Assembly (NCBI GenBank): GCA_949358305.1
Contig: OX442314.1
Span: 46,012,581-46,076,580, forward strand
Reading direction: 5' to 3'
DNA length: 64,000 nt
From: Strigamia acuminata
Lineage: Eukaryota; Arthropoda; Chilopoda; Geophilomorpha; Linotaeniidae
Positions 9,365 to 21,612 of the stretch are shown in pieces (the stretch's first letter is position 1; each line of letters starts with the position of its first letter). Below the pieces are notes generated by a model. The model was not told the DNA's origin and did no database searches. It saw nothing but the letters and a program-made list of their open reading frames with translations. The translations under genes were made by a program, and so were the position numbers.

Positions 9365-12300
9365 CAACAAATGACTCGGAAATTGCGCGAGAAGAAGAAC
9401 TGGAAAAAACGATAGCTCCGGAACTTACTACAACAGTCCCAGAACCTACTCCAACTCCAGAACCAACAACGACTTCAGAAACAAAAACTGCTCCTCCGAT
9501 AAGGAAAGGATCAGTAATTTACGAAATTAGTAAGGGACAGATTATTGGTATGAGATTCCCACCTGTAGAAATGGCAGCCTTAGCTAAGATAGAAGAAATC
9601 GTAGGAATCCCAACAACTGCGGAATCTACGGAAGCTGTCGAAGCTGCGGAATCTACGGAAGCTGTCGAAGCTGCGGAATCTACGGAAGCTGTCGAAGCTG
9701 CGGAATCTACGGAAGCTGTCGAAGCTGCGGAATCTACGGAAGCGATCAAAGCCATAGAATCTACGGAGGCTGCGGGAGCAGTAAACATTGCGGAAGCAGC
9801 AAATGTTGACGAAGTTGCATCAACGTCGAAAGCTTGTGATCTGAAACCCCAAGCACTGTCACTTGACGACATGGAGCTAACGCCTCCAGAGGCAATAGGG
9901 ACCATGCAAGGAGAAGTTGACAAGACTTGTGACGTTAAAAAGGATGCAAACGGGGCAACCCCATTCCCGACGACCGATTTGTCTAAAATTCCCAAAATAG
10001 AGGAAGTTACGCAAATAGATGCGGCATATTTCACGGCAGAAATAGATCAAGCCCTAAAGAATGTAGGACTTGACGATGAAAATGAAGCCACTCTTTTTTG
10101 GGCAAACGTGAGAAACACGTATGAGAATGAGCCGTCAGAGGCCGCGTGGATGGTAGACACACCGGTAGAACCCGTAGAATGGGATCCATTCCTCAAGGAA
10201 TTACCAATAATCGAGCCAGAAGAAAAACCAAGGATTAGAGTTTTTAGAGCTCTTATTCCAGATCAAGATATGTTAAGTGGAACGACCACTATGGAAATTT
10301 CCACGGAAAGTGGGACAATAATGGGTACACTTGATTCCGGCGCAAACCGAAGTTGTATCGCCTTGCCTTTGGTCCAAGATATGGAAATGGAAGATCAGAT
10401 TTCCAGAGTGGGGCCAAACATGGCCATTAATACGGCCGACAAGAAGGTACAGCCGATAGGGTCGCTGCGGTTGACCTTCCGTTGGAGCCACGGGATAATG
10501 ATCCATAACTTCCTCGTCTTGCCACATGAGATGAGATTCATGCTAATGGGCAATGACATAATGAAGCGGATGAGAGTCCAACCTAACCCACTAAATGGAA
10601 AATGGAATTTTGTGCAGACACTTGAAGTTCCTGCACCCTATATCCATCAGGATGTACTAGACAGACTAGAAAAGAAATTGGAGGAGCCCGAGTCCTCGTG
10701 GAACACCTTTGCAAAGCAATCGAGCTTCTGTGCTTTTGAGGCACGACTCAAAGTGGGTAATGGTGTCCATGATATGGTCGAAGAGGCCAAGCTCCAATTG
10801 ACGGAAGCCGTGCAACTCGAGCATGTTCTCAAAAAATACGAGCACATCTTAACAAAGACGCCTGGGAGGACACACGTGTTGCACCACACAATAGATCTCG
10901 ACACGGATAAGCCAATAAGGGTCCCTTACAAAAGCTGGAACCCTCAAAAAAGAGAAATCCTCTCAAAGCTATGTCAGGAAATGCTAGATAAAGGCTACGT
11001 GTCCAAAGCGGAAGGAGATTACGGAGCTCGCATTGTGCTAGTCATGAAGCCAGGGTCAGAACCGAGGCTTTGCATAGACTATAGGCCAATTAACGAGCAT
11101 ACACTATATGATCCTCCGCAGATGCCTACGATCGACGAGATCCTACGCGAACTAGGCGAGTTTAAGTGGGTCACGACAATTGACCTCACTAAGGGATATT
11201 GGCAGATCGAGTTGCGGCCCGAAGACCGACCAAAAACGACCTTCTGGAGCCCGCTCGGTCGGCTGATGTTCAATGTAATGCCTTTCGGATTGGTGAACAC
11301 GCTCCAACAACCTTCCAAAGGCTAATCGAGAAAGTTCTTGGGGACGCCCATAGGAGATATGCCTGGGCGTACCTTGACGATATAGTTATCGTCTCGGCCA
11401 CCTATGAAGAACATCTCCGGCACGTGGAGTCAGTTTTAGATAAACTTGACAAGGCAAACCTCCACATAAACCCAGAAAAGTCCAAATTCTGCCGGAAAGA
11501 GCTGAAATTCCTTGGCTACACGCTGGGAATAAATGGACTTAGTGTCGACCCAAAGAAAGTAGCGGCCATTACTCAGTTTCCAGCCCCAAAAAACCTGAAA
11601 GGTTTACAGCGCTTTATGGGTATGGTAAACTTCTTTCATCGCCTATTGAAGGATTTGTCTGCTGTTTCTGAGCCGTTACGTCCGCTCTTAAAGAAGGGCG
11701 TAGATTTCGTGTGGATTGAAGACCATCAAGCGGCTTTTGAGAAAGTGAAAAGGTTATTGGCTGACGCTGTCACATTGAAGTTGCCCAACCTGAACAAACC
11801 ATTCATAGTTCACACCGATGCCAGTTATCAGGGGTTAGGAGCTGCCCTGATGCAGCAACACGAGATTGATGGTCAAACCGTTGAGGTTCCATGCATGTAC
11901 ATTAGTCGTAGCTTACAACAAGCCGAGCTAAATTATAGTGCGACGGATTTAGAATGTCTCGCCGTGATCTGCGCCCTGCGCAAGTTTAGGCCGTACTTGG
12001 AATGTACCAAGTTTACGGTACAAACCGATCATCAGGCGCTGAAGTGGCTCATGGGGCTCGACGAGCCAACGGGACGCTTGGCCCGTTGGCAGATGGAACT
12101 CATGGGATATGACTTCAAGATCCATTACATTAAGGGCCCACTGAACGTATTGGCTGATGCGTTATCCAGAGACCCAGTCCAAATGATCTGTGATGAGGAA
12201 GATACCGGGGAAGCTGACGGATTTATGTCATATTGCCCGACCAACCACCAAAAATGGACGTTCAATAACTGGAACCAACTGCCAGTGCTGGAAAGGCGAC

Positions 12301-14399
12301 CAAACGAAGACGATAAGTTTGTGTCATATTGGTGCAATGCGTATAACTTGACGACGAATGAGTCGGAAGAGACGCAAGAATGTCAAGGCGAAGAGCCATG
12401 GCCATATGAGCCAGTGACAGATAATGAAATGATCAAGACATTCATTGGCAAAGTTACGTCTCAGTTGGACTGTAAACCGCCAACGCGCCAGGAATTTGTA
12501 GATCACCAACAGAAGGATAAACACTGTCATGGTTTGAAAACTTATTTGGAAACCGAACAATTTCCACCATGGGTGACTACTCGACTACAGAGACGGAATT
12601 ATAAGAAATTAGCATCATGTCACCTTATCGAAGACGACCTACTGTTGAAATACAGTCCAACCATTTCAGACGAGTTTTCGGATGACAATCGCGCACTGAA
12701 AGTGGTGGTCCCGAAAACATTGCGATTTGAGTACTGTGGCTCAGTCATGGCCACCCATTGGCCAGCCACTGCGGCATCAGTCGGACACTATACCGGATGC
12801 GATGTATCTACTCATGGGAGGACATGAAACCAGACGTAACAAGGTTTATCAAGCACTGCACAAGGTGCCAAGCGTGCAAGCCCCGTCCAAAGACCCAAGT
12901 AGAAGCTGCCGAAATCGGACCATACGCTCCCTTTGAGTGCCTAAGCGTCGATTTGGTTGGACCACTGCCGAGAACGGTAGAGAGTAATAATTATATCCTG
13001 GTGGTGTTGGATATCGCCACGAGGTGGCCCAAACTATATCCGTTAGAGGACCCTACTGCTCAAACGATAGCCGATTGCATTTACGACACCTCGATGGACT
13101 GGGGTTTTCCGGTTAAGATCATATCGGACAATGGCCCACAGTTCAAGGCGCGGTTGTATCAAGAGTTTTGCAAAAAGTTCAAGATCTTTCCCAAGTTCAC
13201 CTCTCCGTATCATCCGCAAGCCAATCCGGTCGAGAGGTTGAACCGGGATATCAAATATTCGATCGCCCTATACACTGCAATCCACTCGAGATGGGACGAA
13301 TATCTCCGGGAGATAGCATTTAGTGTACGCACAACCGACACTAGAGGACGGGGATATTCGCCGGCGTACCTTAACACGGGAAGAGAGTTCCAGATCCCAT
13401 GGGACCCAAGAGTCCTCGATGGTATAATGAAGATTGACCCTCAGAAGCCGCATGAATACGTGCAAAGGCTAGAGAAAGTGATACGAGACACTTATCAGCA
13501 TATGATGGCCCATATTGTTGACTTACGCGAACGGGTGCGAAACCACAAAGAAGACGCAAAGTTCGCAGACTTCAGAGTGAATGATTTAGTATGGCGAGAG
13601 CCACGTTTTGTCGCAAGCAGCGAAGGGAATTTCCGCCAAACTTGCAGACAAAAGAACAGGTCCTTACGTTATAACACAGATCCACCAAGGTGGAGCCGCA
13701 AAACTGCGAAGACTACGGGACAATAAGGTGTTTAAATCAATTCACATATCTGAACTGTCACCATATTTCCCTGAACTTAATCAGGAAATATGGATAAAAG
13801 GCCAAACTCAAAGCGACCCAAACGCTGAAGTGGTAAATACACTACTCGATGATGAACCAATGGAAAAGGGGGGAAATTTGCCAATTTCCCAAGAACAACC
13901 GTCATCTGAGGAGTTACCACAACGGCAGAGAACGCCACATGACGTGGAAAATGCACGAGAAACCCCACGCGACGTCGACGAAATTCAAACTCAGTCAACA
14001 ACGCAAGAAACGTCGCCAGACATTGAAAACACGCCTGACACGTGGCAAACTCAAGTGCAAGACTTGGAAAATTACGACATCGATTTTCAGCGCAATCTGC
14101 AAACTTCACCAGAAAATGAAGCAGCAGAATTGCATGAAGAAAATTCGATTGCAAAAGAAATGGAAGCGACTCCATTATTTTTCCCGGATGAATTTGTTTT
14201 GGAAACTGAAGAACAAATAAAATCATTTTCCAAAAAGGGGGGAAGAGTGGTGGAGAAGCCGAAAATCAAAAAGAAATATTCAAATGCAGTTGATAGACAC
14301 CAACAAACATCAAAACAAACTTCGTTCGAGAAGAAAAATGCATCAAAATATGTATTACGAGACAGAACGAAGATAAAGACTCCAAAACGGTTTGAATAA
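9325..14399 (+). pseudogene. pol: pol: protease, RT, RNase H, integrase; three frame breaks
   Basis: Pol has no good ATG of its own and is entered by -1 frameshift. An acidic Thr/Pro/Glu spacer contains four tandem 27-bp repeats (about 9625-9740). Protease has D-S-G-A (Asp at 10333). RT has the L-C-I-D-Y-R-P-I-N and T-I-D-L-T-K-G-Y-W-Q blocks and Y-L-D-D at about 11370-11381. RNase H has H-T-D-A-S, D-L-E-C-L and Q-T-D-H-Q, ending at A-D-A-L-S-R. Then come HHCC and the DDE integrase core. Breaks: a two-base insertion-like change at 11297-11300 (ACAC), a one-base loss near 12731/12732, and a change near 13603-13607. The second and third also occur in copy A. The integrase D-to-E spacing is 34, one short. 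The product as written would stop inside RT. Confidence 0.85.
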
Positions 14400-15525
14400 A
14401 TACCACTAGGTGGCGCCACTCGGAAGGCACAAACAAGCGCCCGACGTCACCAACCCACGTGATTGGAGGTGCAAGATTCAACACCAACTTGTAAATCGCA
14501 ACCAAAAAGTCACGACCGAGCGAACTCAAGGAATAGTCAAAGAAAAGTTGGTGAAAACTGCAGAATTTAGAGGAAAAAACAACGATCAACGTTCCAACCA
14601 GCGATCGAGTGAGAAGGAGTGACCACGATGGCCTCAACACGCCGATCGAGGCGGGAACAAGAAGCGGAGATGGAGGAGGTATTTTGCGTATCGAACATAA
14701 GATAAAATCAATTAGATTCCTCTCTTAACGATGTGTGATCGAGAATCCTGGATTATTAGACTGAAAAAAGTATTAGAGCAGAAAAAGCTCCGAAAAATAC
14801 ATAAAAACAATTGAACGGAAACCGATCCGAAAAAAGTTTTGTAAAAGTCTGAAAAACATCGCTAAAAATAATATATAAACAGTTATAAAGCGGTGGTAAT
14901 AATTATTAAAATAGATAAAACTACTTTTAAGTTAGAAAAAGAATAAAAAGTTAGTAAAAAGCACGTTTTGCGAAAACACGATAATTGAAACCGAGAGCGC
15001 CATCTTGTAACCGCTATCGGAAATAAAAATAACAAACTCAGTCGAACAAAACAAGGAAAATATTACACATTCGTGAGAGAGAATCTTGATTGGAAATGTA
15101 GATAGAAAATGATTTCTTTCGTTAACATGTGCCACGATTATTCGCTTGAGAATTCAGAAAACCGTGGAGGAATTAGTCACACTAGACTCGAAAAGTTAAC
15201 GGATAACAAATACGGAAATTGAGCCGAAAAAATTAGTGCGACTGAGCATAATAAAAGCTAGCTAAGAGCCGTGATGATTATACATTCCATAAATAATGAA
15301 TTTTAAGCGAAAGAAAAGTAGAAACTAAGTTCGCGAAGCGTTTCAATCAAGCGCTGACCGAAAGCGCCATCTTGTAGCAATTAATGGCGTCAAGATGTAC
15401 ACAATTAAGCAAAAGAGCTAAATAAATCGTGTCACACATGAAAGAGAGAATATCTGTCAACATAAAATTGAAAATTCGATAGAGAATTAATTTTTTGGTT
15501 TTTATTTATCGAATATTTAGCAAGA
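14400..15525 (+). other. Non-coding stretch between pol and third ORF (copy B)
   Basis: This is the same sequence as 2029-3154, with the two GCGCCATCTTGTA motifs and the TTTAG acceptor (AG 15519-15520). No ORF is supported. Confidence 0.6.
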
Positions 15526-18015
15526 ATGGATGTCATCACAGTTCGAGTACCGCCTAACATCTTGCGAGGGAAGATCCCCGAGTTAGTTCGCCAAATCTTT
15601 GAAGTCCACGGCTACAGCGCTTGGAGAACACGCAAGTGGCTCTCCCAAGCCGCGACCCGAAGATGGGGCACATACAAAAAAATGAAACATGGATTTAAGG
15701 ATTGTTTGTGGGAGCTTGTGAAGGATTTTCTCGAAGCCATCGATCCACCCGGAATGTTATGGAGCCCACTGCTCGCGGAGGATTTCCCGCTCACCTTCGA
15801 GGAGGAGAAGGACTACGGCATCTATTTCAAGCCGGGAACAAACAAATTCCTGTTTTTGCAGGAAATACGTGAAAAACTAAAAAGGGACAGGATGACTGTT
15901 GCGGCTAAATTCGTGGAGGAACAGCAAAAGCACCAAGAAGCTCAAGCCAATGCGCAGGGGGAGAACTACGTCTACAAGCCGAACCCAGCAGCCCGCACTC
16001 AATACCAGATGCACCAGTTGCACATGGCGGGTGCAATCGGCCGGAATTACGCCCCACAGGACCGACCACGTACCACCGAGTATGGCCCCTTGGCTTTCGC
16101 TACTAAAGCAAGACAGCCAAAAGAGCAACGAGAGTCACCATTCGGAGAAGGGACGACTCGTAGGAGCAGGAAACGCCGTCAGATGCGCCAGGCGGTAGAG
16201 AGAGAAGTAACGATGTCAAAGGAGGACAAAAATAAAATTTTGATCCAGATTAAGGGGAGCGACGACCCCGACGCTCCAATCATCGCCCTCGACGAGTCTT
16301 GGCCTGACGAGCTGGTGCTTGTGGACGAAGCTTCATCCGAGAGCAAAGAGAATTACGAAACACCGGCGGAATGGTCGCCGCGACGAGAAACGACCGCTTC
16401 ATCGGAGCTGTGGGATACGCCACCATTGGTCCCGTCGGTCTCACCCACACCCACGGAACCACAGGAGGCGGAACCACAAGGAGCGGCAGGAACGAGCACT
16501 GGAACGCGACCAAAACAAGCGAAGGATGTTACTATGTCGCAAAAACGTCCGCAAGAGACAGTCCAACGACCAAGTCGTGACACGTCCCAAGACGGAAAAG
16601 TGTCGTCATCAAGACGAGAGGGCCAAGATCGATCAAGTCGACGCGAAAAATCTCGCCGCCGTAGCAGCCAGGCTCGGGCTTCAAGCAAGAGCCAAACACG
16701 GCAATCGAGCCGACCACAATCACGACGACAGAGTCGGTCACGGCCACCCAGCGAGCGAGGAAGATCGCCAGCTCGTCGGCCTAACCCTCACTTGCAACCA
16801 ATGGGTGAATTCATTGCGCCTAGAAATCATGCCATTCCCGTGCCCGAGATAGCGTTGTTGCTGTACGCTGACACAATGGCGTTACAACCGCTGCCCAATT
16901 TTGACATGGGATATTATCAACTATGGGATGACATATTGGCAAACCCACACAGGGCACAAGAAGTGTTATCTGCGAGTTTGGACCCATTTCAAGCAGCGCA
17001 GATAAATGAAGCATTGAACGAGTTGAGGCGTCTGGCACTGGAATTCTGCAGAAAGCCGTTAGCAGAACAGACACAAAAATGGCTGCAGAAGTTTCAGAAG
17101 CAGATGATCCCCATCCTGACAAGACTGCTGTTTCCAGGAGTATTTCCGGGAGACGAATCGGCATTTGTCGCCGTCAGCATCCTCTGGACGACGCCGATGG
17201 GGATACCCATGGAATTATTAGAGAACTGGGAGTCTGTTCAATATGACCCAGTCCTATTACGAAGTATGTTGGTATGCAGGATGTTGTCCAACGGGGAAAT
17301 CGCCTCGCAGAGCGCGTCGAGACTCCGAAATGAATGGCACCAACGTTTGAGGGAAATCGAAGCCCATCGAGAGGCACAGGCGTCCGGAGGACAAGTGGCA
17401 AACTGGAGGCCAGCAGGAGCACCGGCGTGGCTAGCTGCCCAACCTTCGGCCCCACCAGCAGCCCTAATAGCTTCAACCCGTCAGCCATCTACGGACTACG
17501 TTCCTGCATCGGATACAGACATGTTTTACTTTCGTGCGTCGACCAACGCAACATTGGTTGGGACCAAACTTCCGATTGGCCCAGAACAGCCGACACAAGC
17601 CGAAAGTCAAGACAAGAAAGTAAAGAAGACATCAAAGTCGGTTGTGTCGCAGAATGCCGAGTATGGAAAGATCCGACACTTCTTCCCGAGGCTGAACTTT
17701 TCCCGAGCAACTCGAGCGTTGCTAATTAACATTTCCACGCTCTGCAGAGAAGTGCACAAATGGCTGGAGAATGCAGCAAGAGAGCCGAGGAGAAAAGTTC
17801 AACACAAACGAATCATCGCGGTCCGAAAACCACCAAGGACGGATAGGGATCGTTATGACATGCAGTACGAAGAGGTACTTCCATTAACCACGGACATCAC
17901 GCAGGTGTGGCTACACCTAAACGTTGGTATGGCGTCCGGCCCGACTCGTGGGCTCCCGAGGATTTCTGTTTCTGAACAGGAAGTTCCGGAACCCGACGTC
18001 GAAGAAAGCCACTAG
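15526..18015 (+). CDS. Third ORF of retrotransposon, Arg/Ser-rich accessory protein (copy B)
   Basis: This second intact copy of the 829-codon ORF encodes the same protein as 3155-5644. It has an SR-rich tract at residues about 355-420, no membrane segments and no recognised fold. It follows a splice acceptor and lies directly upstream of the polypurine tract (18075-18088). In a head-to-tail array, the LTR at 5718-6986 would drive this copy and its donor at 6509 could splice to 15520. The conserved open frame beside broken gag and pol may reflect chance, a recent break of gag-pol, or selection on this ORF. The data here cannot separate these. Confidence 0.75.
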   Translation: MDVITVRVPPNILRGKIPELVRQIFEVHGYSAWRTRKWLSQAATRRWGTYKKMKHGFKDCLWELVKDFLEAIDPPGMLWSPLLAEDFPLTFEEEKDYGIYFKPGTNKFLFLQEIREKLKRDRMTVAAKFVEEQQKHQEAQANAQGENYVYKPNPAARTQYQMHQLHMAGAIGRNYAPQDRPRTTEYGPLAFATKARQPKEQRESPFGEGTTRRSRKRRQMRQAVEREVTMSKEDKNKILIQIKGSDDPDAPIIALDESWPDELVLVDEASSESKENYETPAEWSPRRETTASSELWDTPPLVPSVSPTPTEPQEAEPQGAAGTSTGTRPKQAKDVTMSQKRPQETVQRPSRDTSQDGKVSSSRREGQDRSSRREKSRRRSSQARASSKSQTRQSSRPQSRRQSRSRPPSERGRSPARRPNPHLQPMGEFIAPRNHAIPVPEIALLLYADTMALQPLPNFDMGYYQLWDDILANPHRAQEVLSASLDPFQAAQINEALNELRRLALEFCRKPLAEQTQKWLQKFQKQMIPILTRLLFPGVFPGDESAFVAVSILWTTPMGIPMELLENWESVQYDPVLLRSMLVCRMLSNGEIASQSASRLRNEWHQRLREIEAHREAQASGGQVANWRPAGAPAWLAAQPSAPPAALIASTRQPSTDYVPASDTDMFYFRASTNATLVGTKLPIGPEQPTQAESQDKKVKKTSKSVVSQNAEYGKIRHFFPRLNFSRATRALLINISTLCREVHKWLENAAREPRRKVQHKRIIAVRKPPRTDRDRYDMQYEEVLPLTTDITQVWLHLNVGMASGPTRGLPRISVSEQEVPEPDVEESH

Positions 18016-18088
18016 AGGAAGACCAAGACGGCCTGTACTTGGGGTGTATGGATCAGTCTTATGAAGACCTCCCCAAAAAGAGGGGAAG

Positions 18089-19357
18089 TGTGATGGCCTG
18101 TGGTCACCAGGGTAGGTGAAAGCACAGAATTGATCTGAATTTATTGACAATTTATTATTTTATTATTTTCGCAAATTAAAAGACAATAAGTTCTTGTCTA
18201 CAGTGGGAGTTGCTATGGTAACCAAGCAGCAGCTTGGGGGGTGGCAGGAAATGCTTCCTGCCAACCAGGAAGATAAAGTAAAATATCTTCAGTCTAATAT
18301 GAAACCTTGAACAGAAACCACTGAAAAATTACTCCTAAGTTACACTGAAATATTTGGAATTAATTCGTGCTTTTGCCGAGGATTGGACTCCTTCTTGTGA
18401 TACAACATTATTGTGTCACGGGAAATTCATCTTGCCGTCAAGACATTGACGGAGAGATTTGTGCAACAGTCGAGCCATTCAAACTACGTCGCAGACGCCA
18501 TTTGAACCACTCGACGATCCGAGCCAAGCCATTCCAACTACGTCGCCGACGCCATTGGAACTACTTGGTAGAATAGAGCGAGCCATTCCAACTACGACAG
18601 AGTCGCCATTGGAACCACTCGTGAGGAGAGGGCCATTCGGACTACGAGATTATCGCCATCCGAACTACCCGGAGAAGAAGTTAAGTTAATTCGAACTACG
18701 GCTCCGCCGCCATTTGGATTAACACGGTGAAGAAGCAACGCTGCTCGAACTACGACTCGGTCGCCATTCGAGCAAGCGTGTAGAAGAAACCGAAATTGAT
18801 CGGTCAGAGATAGAAGAAACTGCGATTGAGCAGCTACAACGAGAGTCATCAGTTGCTGCTGCGGAGAATCGGGAAAATCGTAAGTGACGAAGAGAACGTT
18901 ATTCGGACAAAGCAGTACGAAAACGTCGCGTCGACGGGACGAACGGAGCCGGAGACGCCATTTTTATCTTTCCTTTCAAATTTTATCACTAATATTATTT
19001 AAGTTTAACTTAGTCATTATGTATAATTTTAGAGTTTAATCACTGTAAATCGTTTTTATCAGAGATAACTTTATTCAAGCTAAGAATAAATGAGAGTGTG
19101 TGTTTTTAAAGAATAAGTTTGTTTATTATCTTTGATTTGTTCAACTTAGTGTTGAATAAATCAATTGTTGAGTTAGAAGTGGTAAGTTTAGTCAGTATTT
19201 ATTAAAATATAAGACCCGACGGGCATTTAGTGATTTTCACGGCCATAATTCAAATAATTTGGGCTATTTTATTAACGAATAGGTCGGGATTACTACAACT
19301 CTTAACTTTAAAACCGAATCAATAAAATCAAGAAAATCAAGAAAACAACATTTTACA
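18089..19357 (+). repeat. LTR of copy B
   Basis: This LTR matches 5718-6986 (offset 12371), with TGTGATGG start and TTTTACA end. The sequence after 19357 is unrelated, which defines the right end. No target-site duplication can be tested because the left end of the element lies in the gap or beyond. Confidence 0.85.
18478..18774 (+). other. Array of six covarying hairpins in LTR (copy B)
   Basis: This is the same array as 6107-6403, shifted by 12371. Units lie at 18478-18506, 18532-18560, 18586-18614, 18636-18664, 18685-18723 and 18742-18774. Confidence 0.8.
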
Positions 19358-20057
<700 letters not shown>

Positions 20058-20134
20058 AGGAGTGATCTGAATGGTGAGGAGAGAGGAGTGCTGGGTCTCA
20101 ACCGAGACAGAGTTGTGTGAAGTTAGGGGAGTTC

Positions 20135-20290
20135 AATCATTTCAGCGCCGAAAATGGCGACGAAATGAGGGTGTTTTTCAGCATTAGTACATTTTGGTTT
20201 CTTTTTCTTGTCTGGTCATTTCGGCACCGATGGTTTCGTCGCCGGTTGTTTCGTCGCCAGTCGTTTTATCAACGTTCATTGGTCATTTCG
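20135..20290 (+). repeat. Cluster of TTTCGTCGCC-type motifs
   Basis: Repeated and inverted copies of TTTCGTCGCC/GGCGACGAAA lie within 160 bases, including the imperfect palindrome around 20147-20178. Such clusters can be terminal regions of Mutator-like transposons, which fits the FLYWCH/MULE ORF downstream, but I found no matching inverted end on the other side. Confidence 0.4.
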
Positions 20291-20347
20291 TCAGCTATTG
20301 TTCATGGCATCGACGCCCAGGGTATTAGGTTCGGCGTGCGTTATGGT

Positions 20348-20417
20348 GTAACGTTTGTTAAACGTTACCTTGCTATTTGTTCACATGTGTCACGTTCTAC
20401 AAACGTGACCCACGTTT
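20348..20417 (+). promoter_or_regulatory. Palindrome cluster upstream of FLYWCH gene
   Basis: GTAACGTTT/AAACGTTAC (20348-20368, 3-base loop), GTCACGTT/AACGTGAC (20389-20409) and the overlapping AAACGTG/CACGTTT (20401-20417) lie 30-100 bases before a TATA box. All share an ACGT core. The spacing suggests binding sites for a dimeric factor; the factor is unknown. Confidence 0.5.
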
Positions 20418-20448
20418 GTATGACGCTATAGTCCTGTGTGGTGTAGTA

Positions 20449-20456
20449 TAAAAGAT
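20449..20456 (+). promoter_or_regulatory. TATA box of FLYWCH gene
   Basis: TATAAAAG lies about 55 bases before the ATG at 20504, placing a start site near 20478-20482 (TGATCACT). This is a good core-promoter arrangement. Confidence 0.6.
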
Positions 20457-20503
20457 GTGCATACCTAATGATTGATCACTAACTACAATCGCTTTCCAGT
20501 AAA

Positions 20504-21112
20504 ATGGCCACTTGCGTTGACATTGTGATGAGCAAGATCAATCGAAATAAACCCAAGTTGTGCATGGGGGGATATGCGTACATCATCGAGAAGAAGAAGG
20601 CTGAATGCATCTACTGGAAATTCTGGAAGTGGTACAATCCATGTGGTGGTCGCCTGATTACATCCAACAACATTCTGCAACCACACGTTACCAGAAAACC
20701 TTTTCCACACAGCCATCCACCAGTTTCTTCTCGAGCAGATGTTATTCGTTTAAAGCACACAGTAAAGAGTAGGGTTTTACAGACCAATGAAAAACCTGCA
20801 TTGGTGATTCAGTCAGCGTTAGTGGACGAAGAGGAAGAGGTCAAGCTGAGTTTACTTAGTATGGGTGCCCTCCTCGCCCAGGCTGTGAAGCGATCTAGAT
20901 GCACCAAACTTCCGAAAGAACCGAAAACGCTTGTGTGGGATGAGTTTGCGCCGTTTACATCAACTTTAGGCGACACACAGTTTGTTTACACATTAGAGAC
21001 TGCCACTGGCTCTAGAATGATTATGTCAACGACAGACCAAAACTTAGATTACCTGCGAGCGGCGGATAGTCTTTTAGGGGACGGAACGTGTTTATTATTT
21101 GCTATTATTTAG
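20504..21112 (+). CDS. FLYWCH-type zinc-finger protein, truncated MULE-transposase-like
   Basis: A 202-codon ORF starts at the first ATG after a TATA box. Residues about 20-75 look like a FLYWCH domain: G-G-Y-A-Y, Y-W-K-F-W-K-W, C-G-G-R-L-I-T and a final H-S-H. The residue normally Cys after Y-W-x is Phe here. Residues about 140-200 resemble the segment just before the catalytic core of MULE transposases (T-T-D-Q-N-L followed by L-L-G-D-G-T), but the frame stops there, so no DDE core exists. AATAAA at about 21154 follows. It is either a cut-down transposase or a stand-alone FLYWCH gene. FLYWCH domains bind DNA; a role here is not known. Confidence 0.6.
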   Translation: MATCVDIVMSKINRNKPKLCMGGYAYIIEKKKAECIYWKFWKWYNPCGGRLITSNNILQPHVTRKPFPHSHPPVSSRADVIRLKHTVKSRVLQTNEKPALVIQSALVDEEEEVKLSLLSMGALLAQAVKRSRCTKLPKEPKTLVWDEFAPFTSTLGDTQFVYTLETATGSRMIMSTTDQNLDYLRAADSLLGDGTCLLFAII

Positions 21113-21612
21113 TCTTAGTATATGATTTGTAATTTACTTGAGTTGAGTCTTAAGAATAAAAGAAGTATTTTAGTTAAACTCTTAATTTTGAGTCTCTCTT
21201 CCTCATTCACTAGCTTAGTAATAACTTATCAGTTACGTGGTCCATTTTGGCCACAGGGCCACGTAACAATATGTATTTTTGCATGAATGCAATGTTGTAC
21301 TGTATAATCAGTTTTTGTTACTGTTGATTTACATTACCTGTCTAAAATGTAATTCTAAAGACAGACATTCAGTTACAAAATGGCCGCCAGAAAAACGAGT
21401 CAAAATCGAGTCATAATCCAAAGAATCCACCCCACACGTGGATTATGAGAATCGGTTTTTCGAAAATCCGATTCTCTAAAATATGACGCGTTATGCATCA
21501 TTTCCGGTAGTGAAAATCCAGATAATCGAGAGAATCGGATTACCATTTTGAAATTGAACGCGCCTAGTGGTTTTTCTCCAGCATGGATTATGGTGATAGT
21601 CTATCGAGTTTT
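21113..21612. other. Non-coding, palindrome-rich stretch
   Basis: It holds a poly(A) signal (about 21154), GTTACGTGG/CCACGTAAC arms (about 21233-21267), and a nearly perfect 30-base palindrome at about 21447-21476 (GAGAATCGG/CCGATTCTC around TTTTCGAAAA). A segment at 21311-21372 recurs at 25436-25490. No gene. Confidence 0.5.

Larger units (their letters stand above)
7187..19357 (+). mobile_element. Ty3/gypsy-class LTR retrotransposon, copy B
   Basis: The element runs gag (5' end in gap), -1 frameshift site, pol (protease, reverse transcriptase, RNase H, integrase), third ORF, polypurine tract and LTR. With copy A it forms internal-LTR-gap-internal-LTR. That layout fits either a head-to-tail array sharing one LTR or two scaffolded pieces of one repeat. 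Gag and pol breaks are the same as in copy A wherever the two overlap. Confidence 0.9.

Noticed and set aside
1-19357. Two independent retrotransposon insertions
   Set aside because: Shared small lesions in both copies make independent insertion unlikely; array, duplication or assembly artefact fit better.
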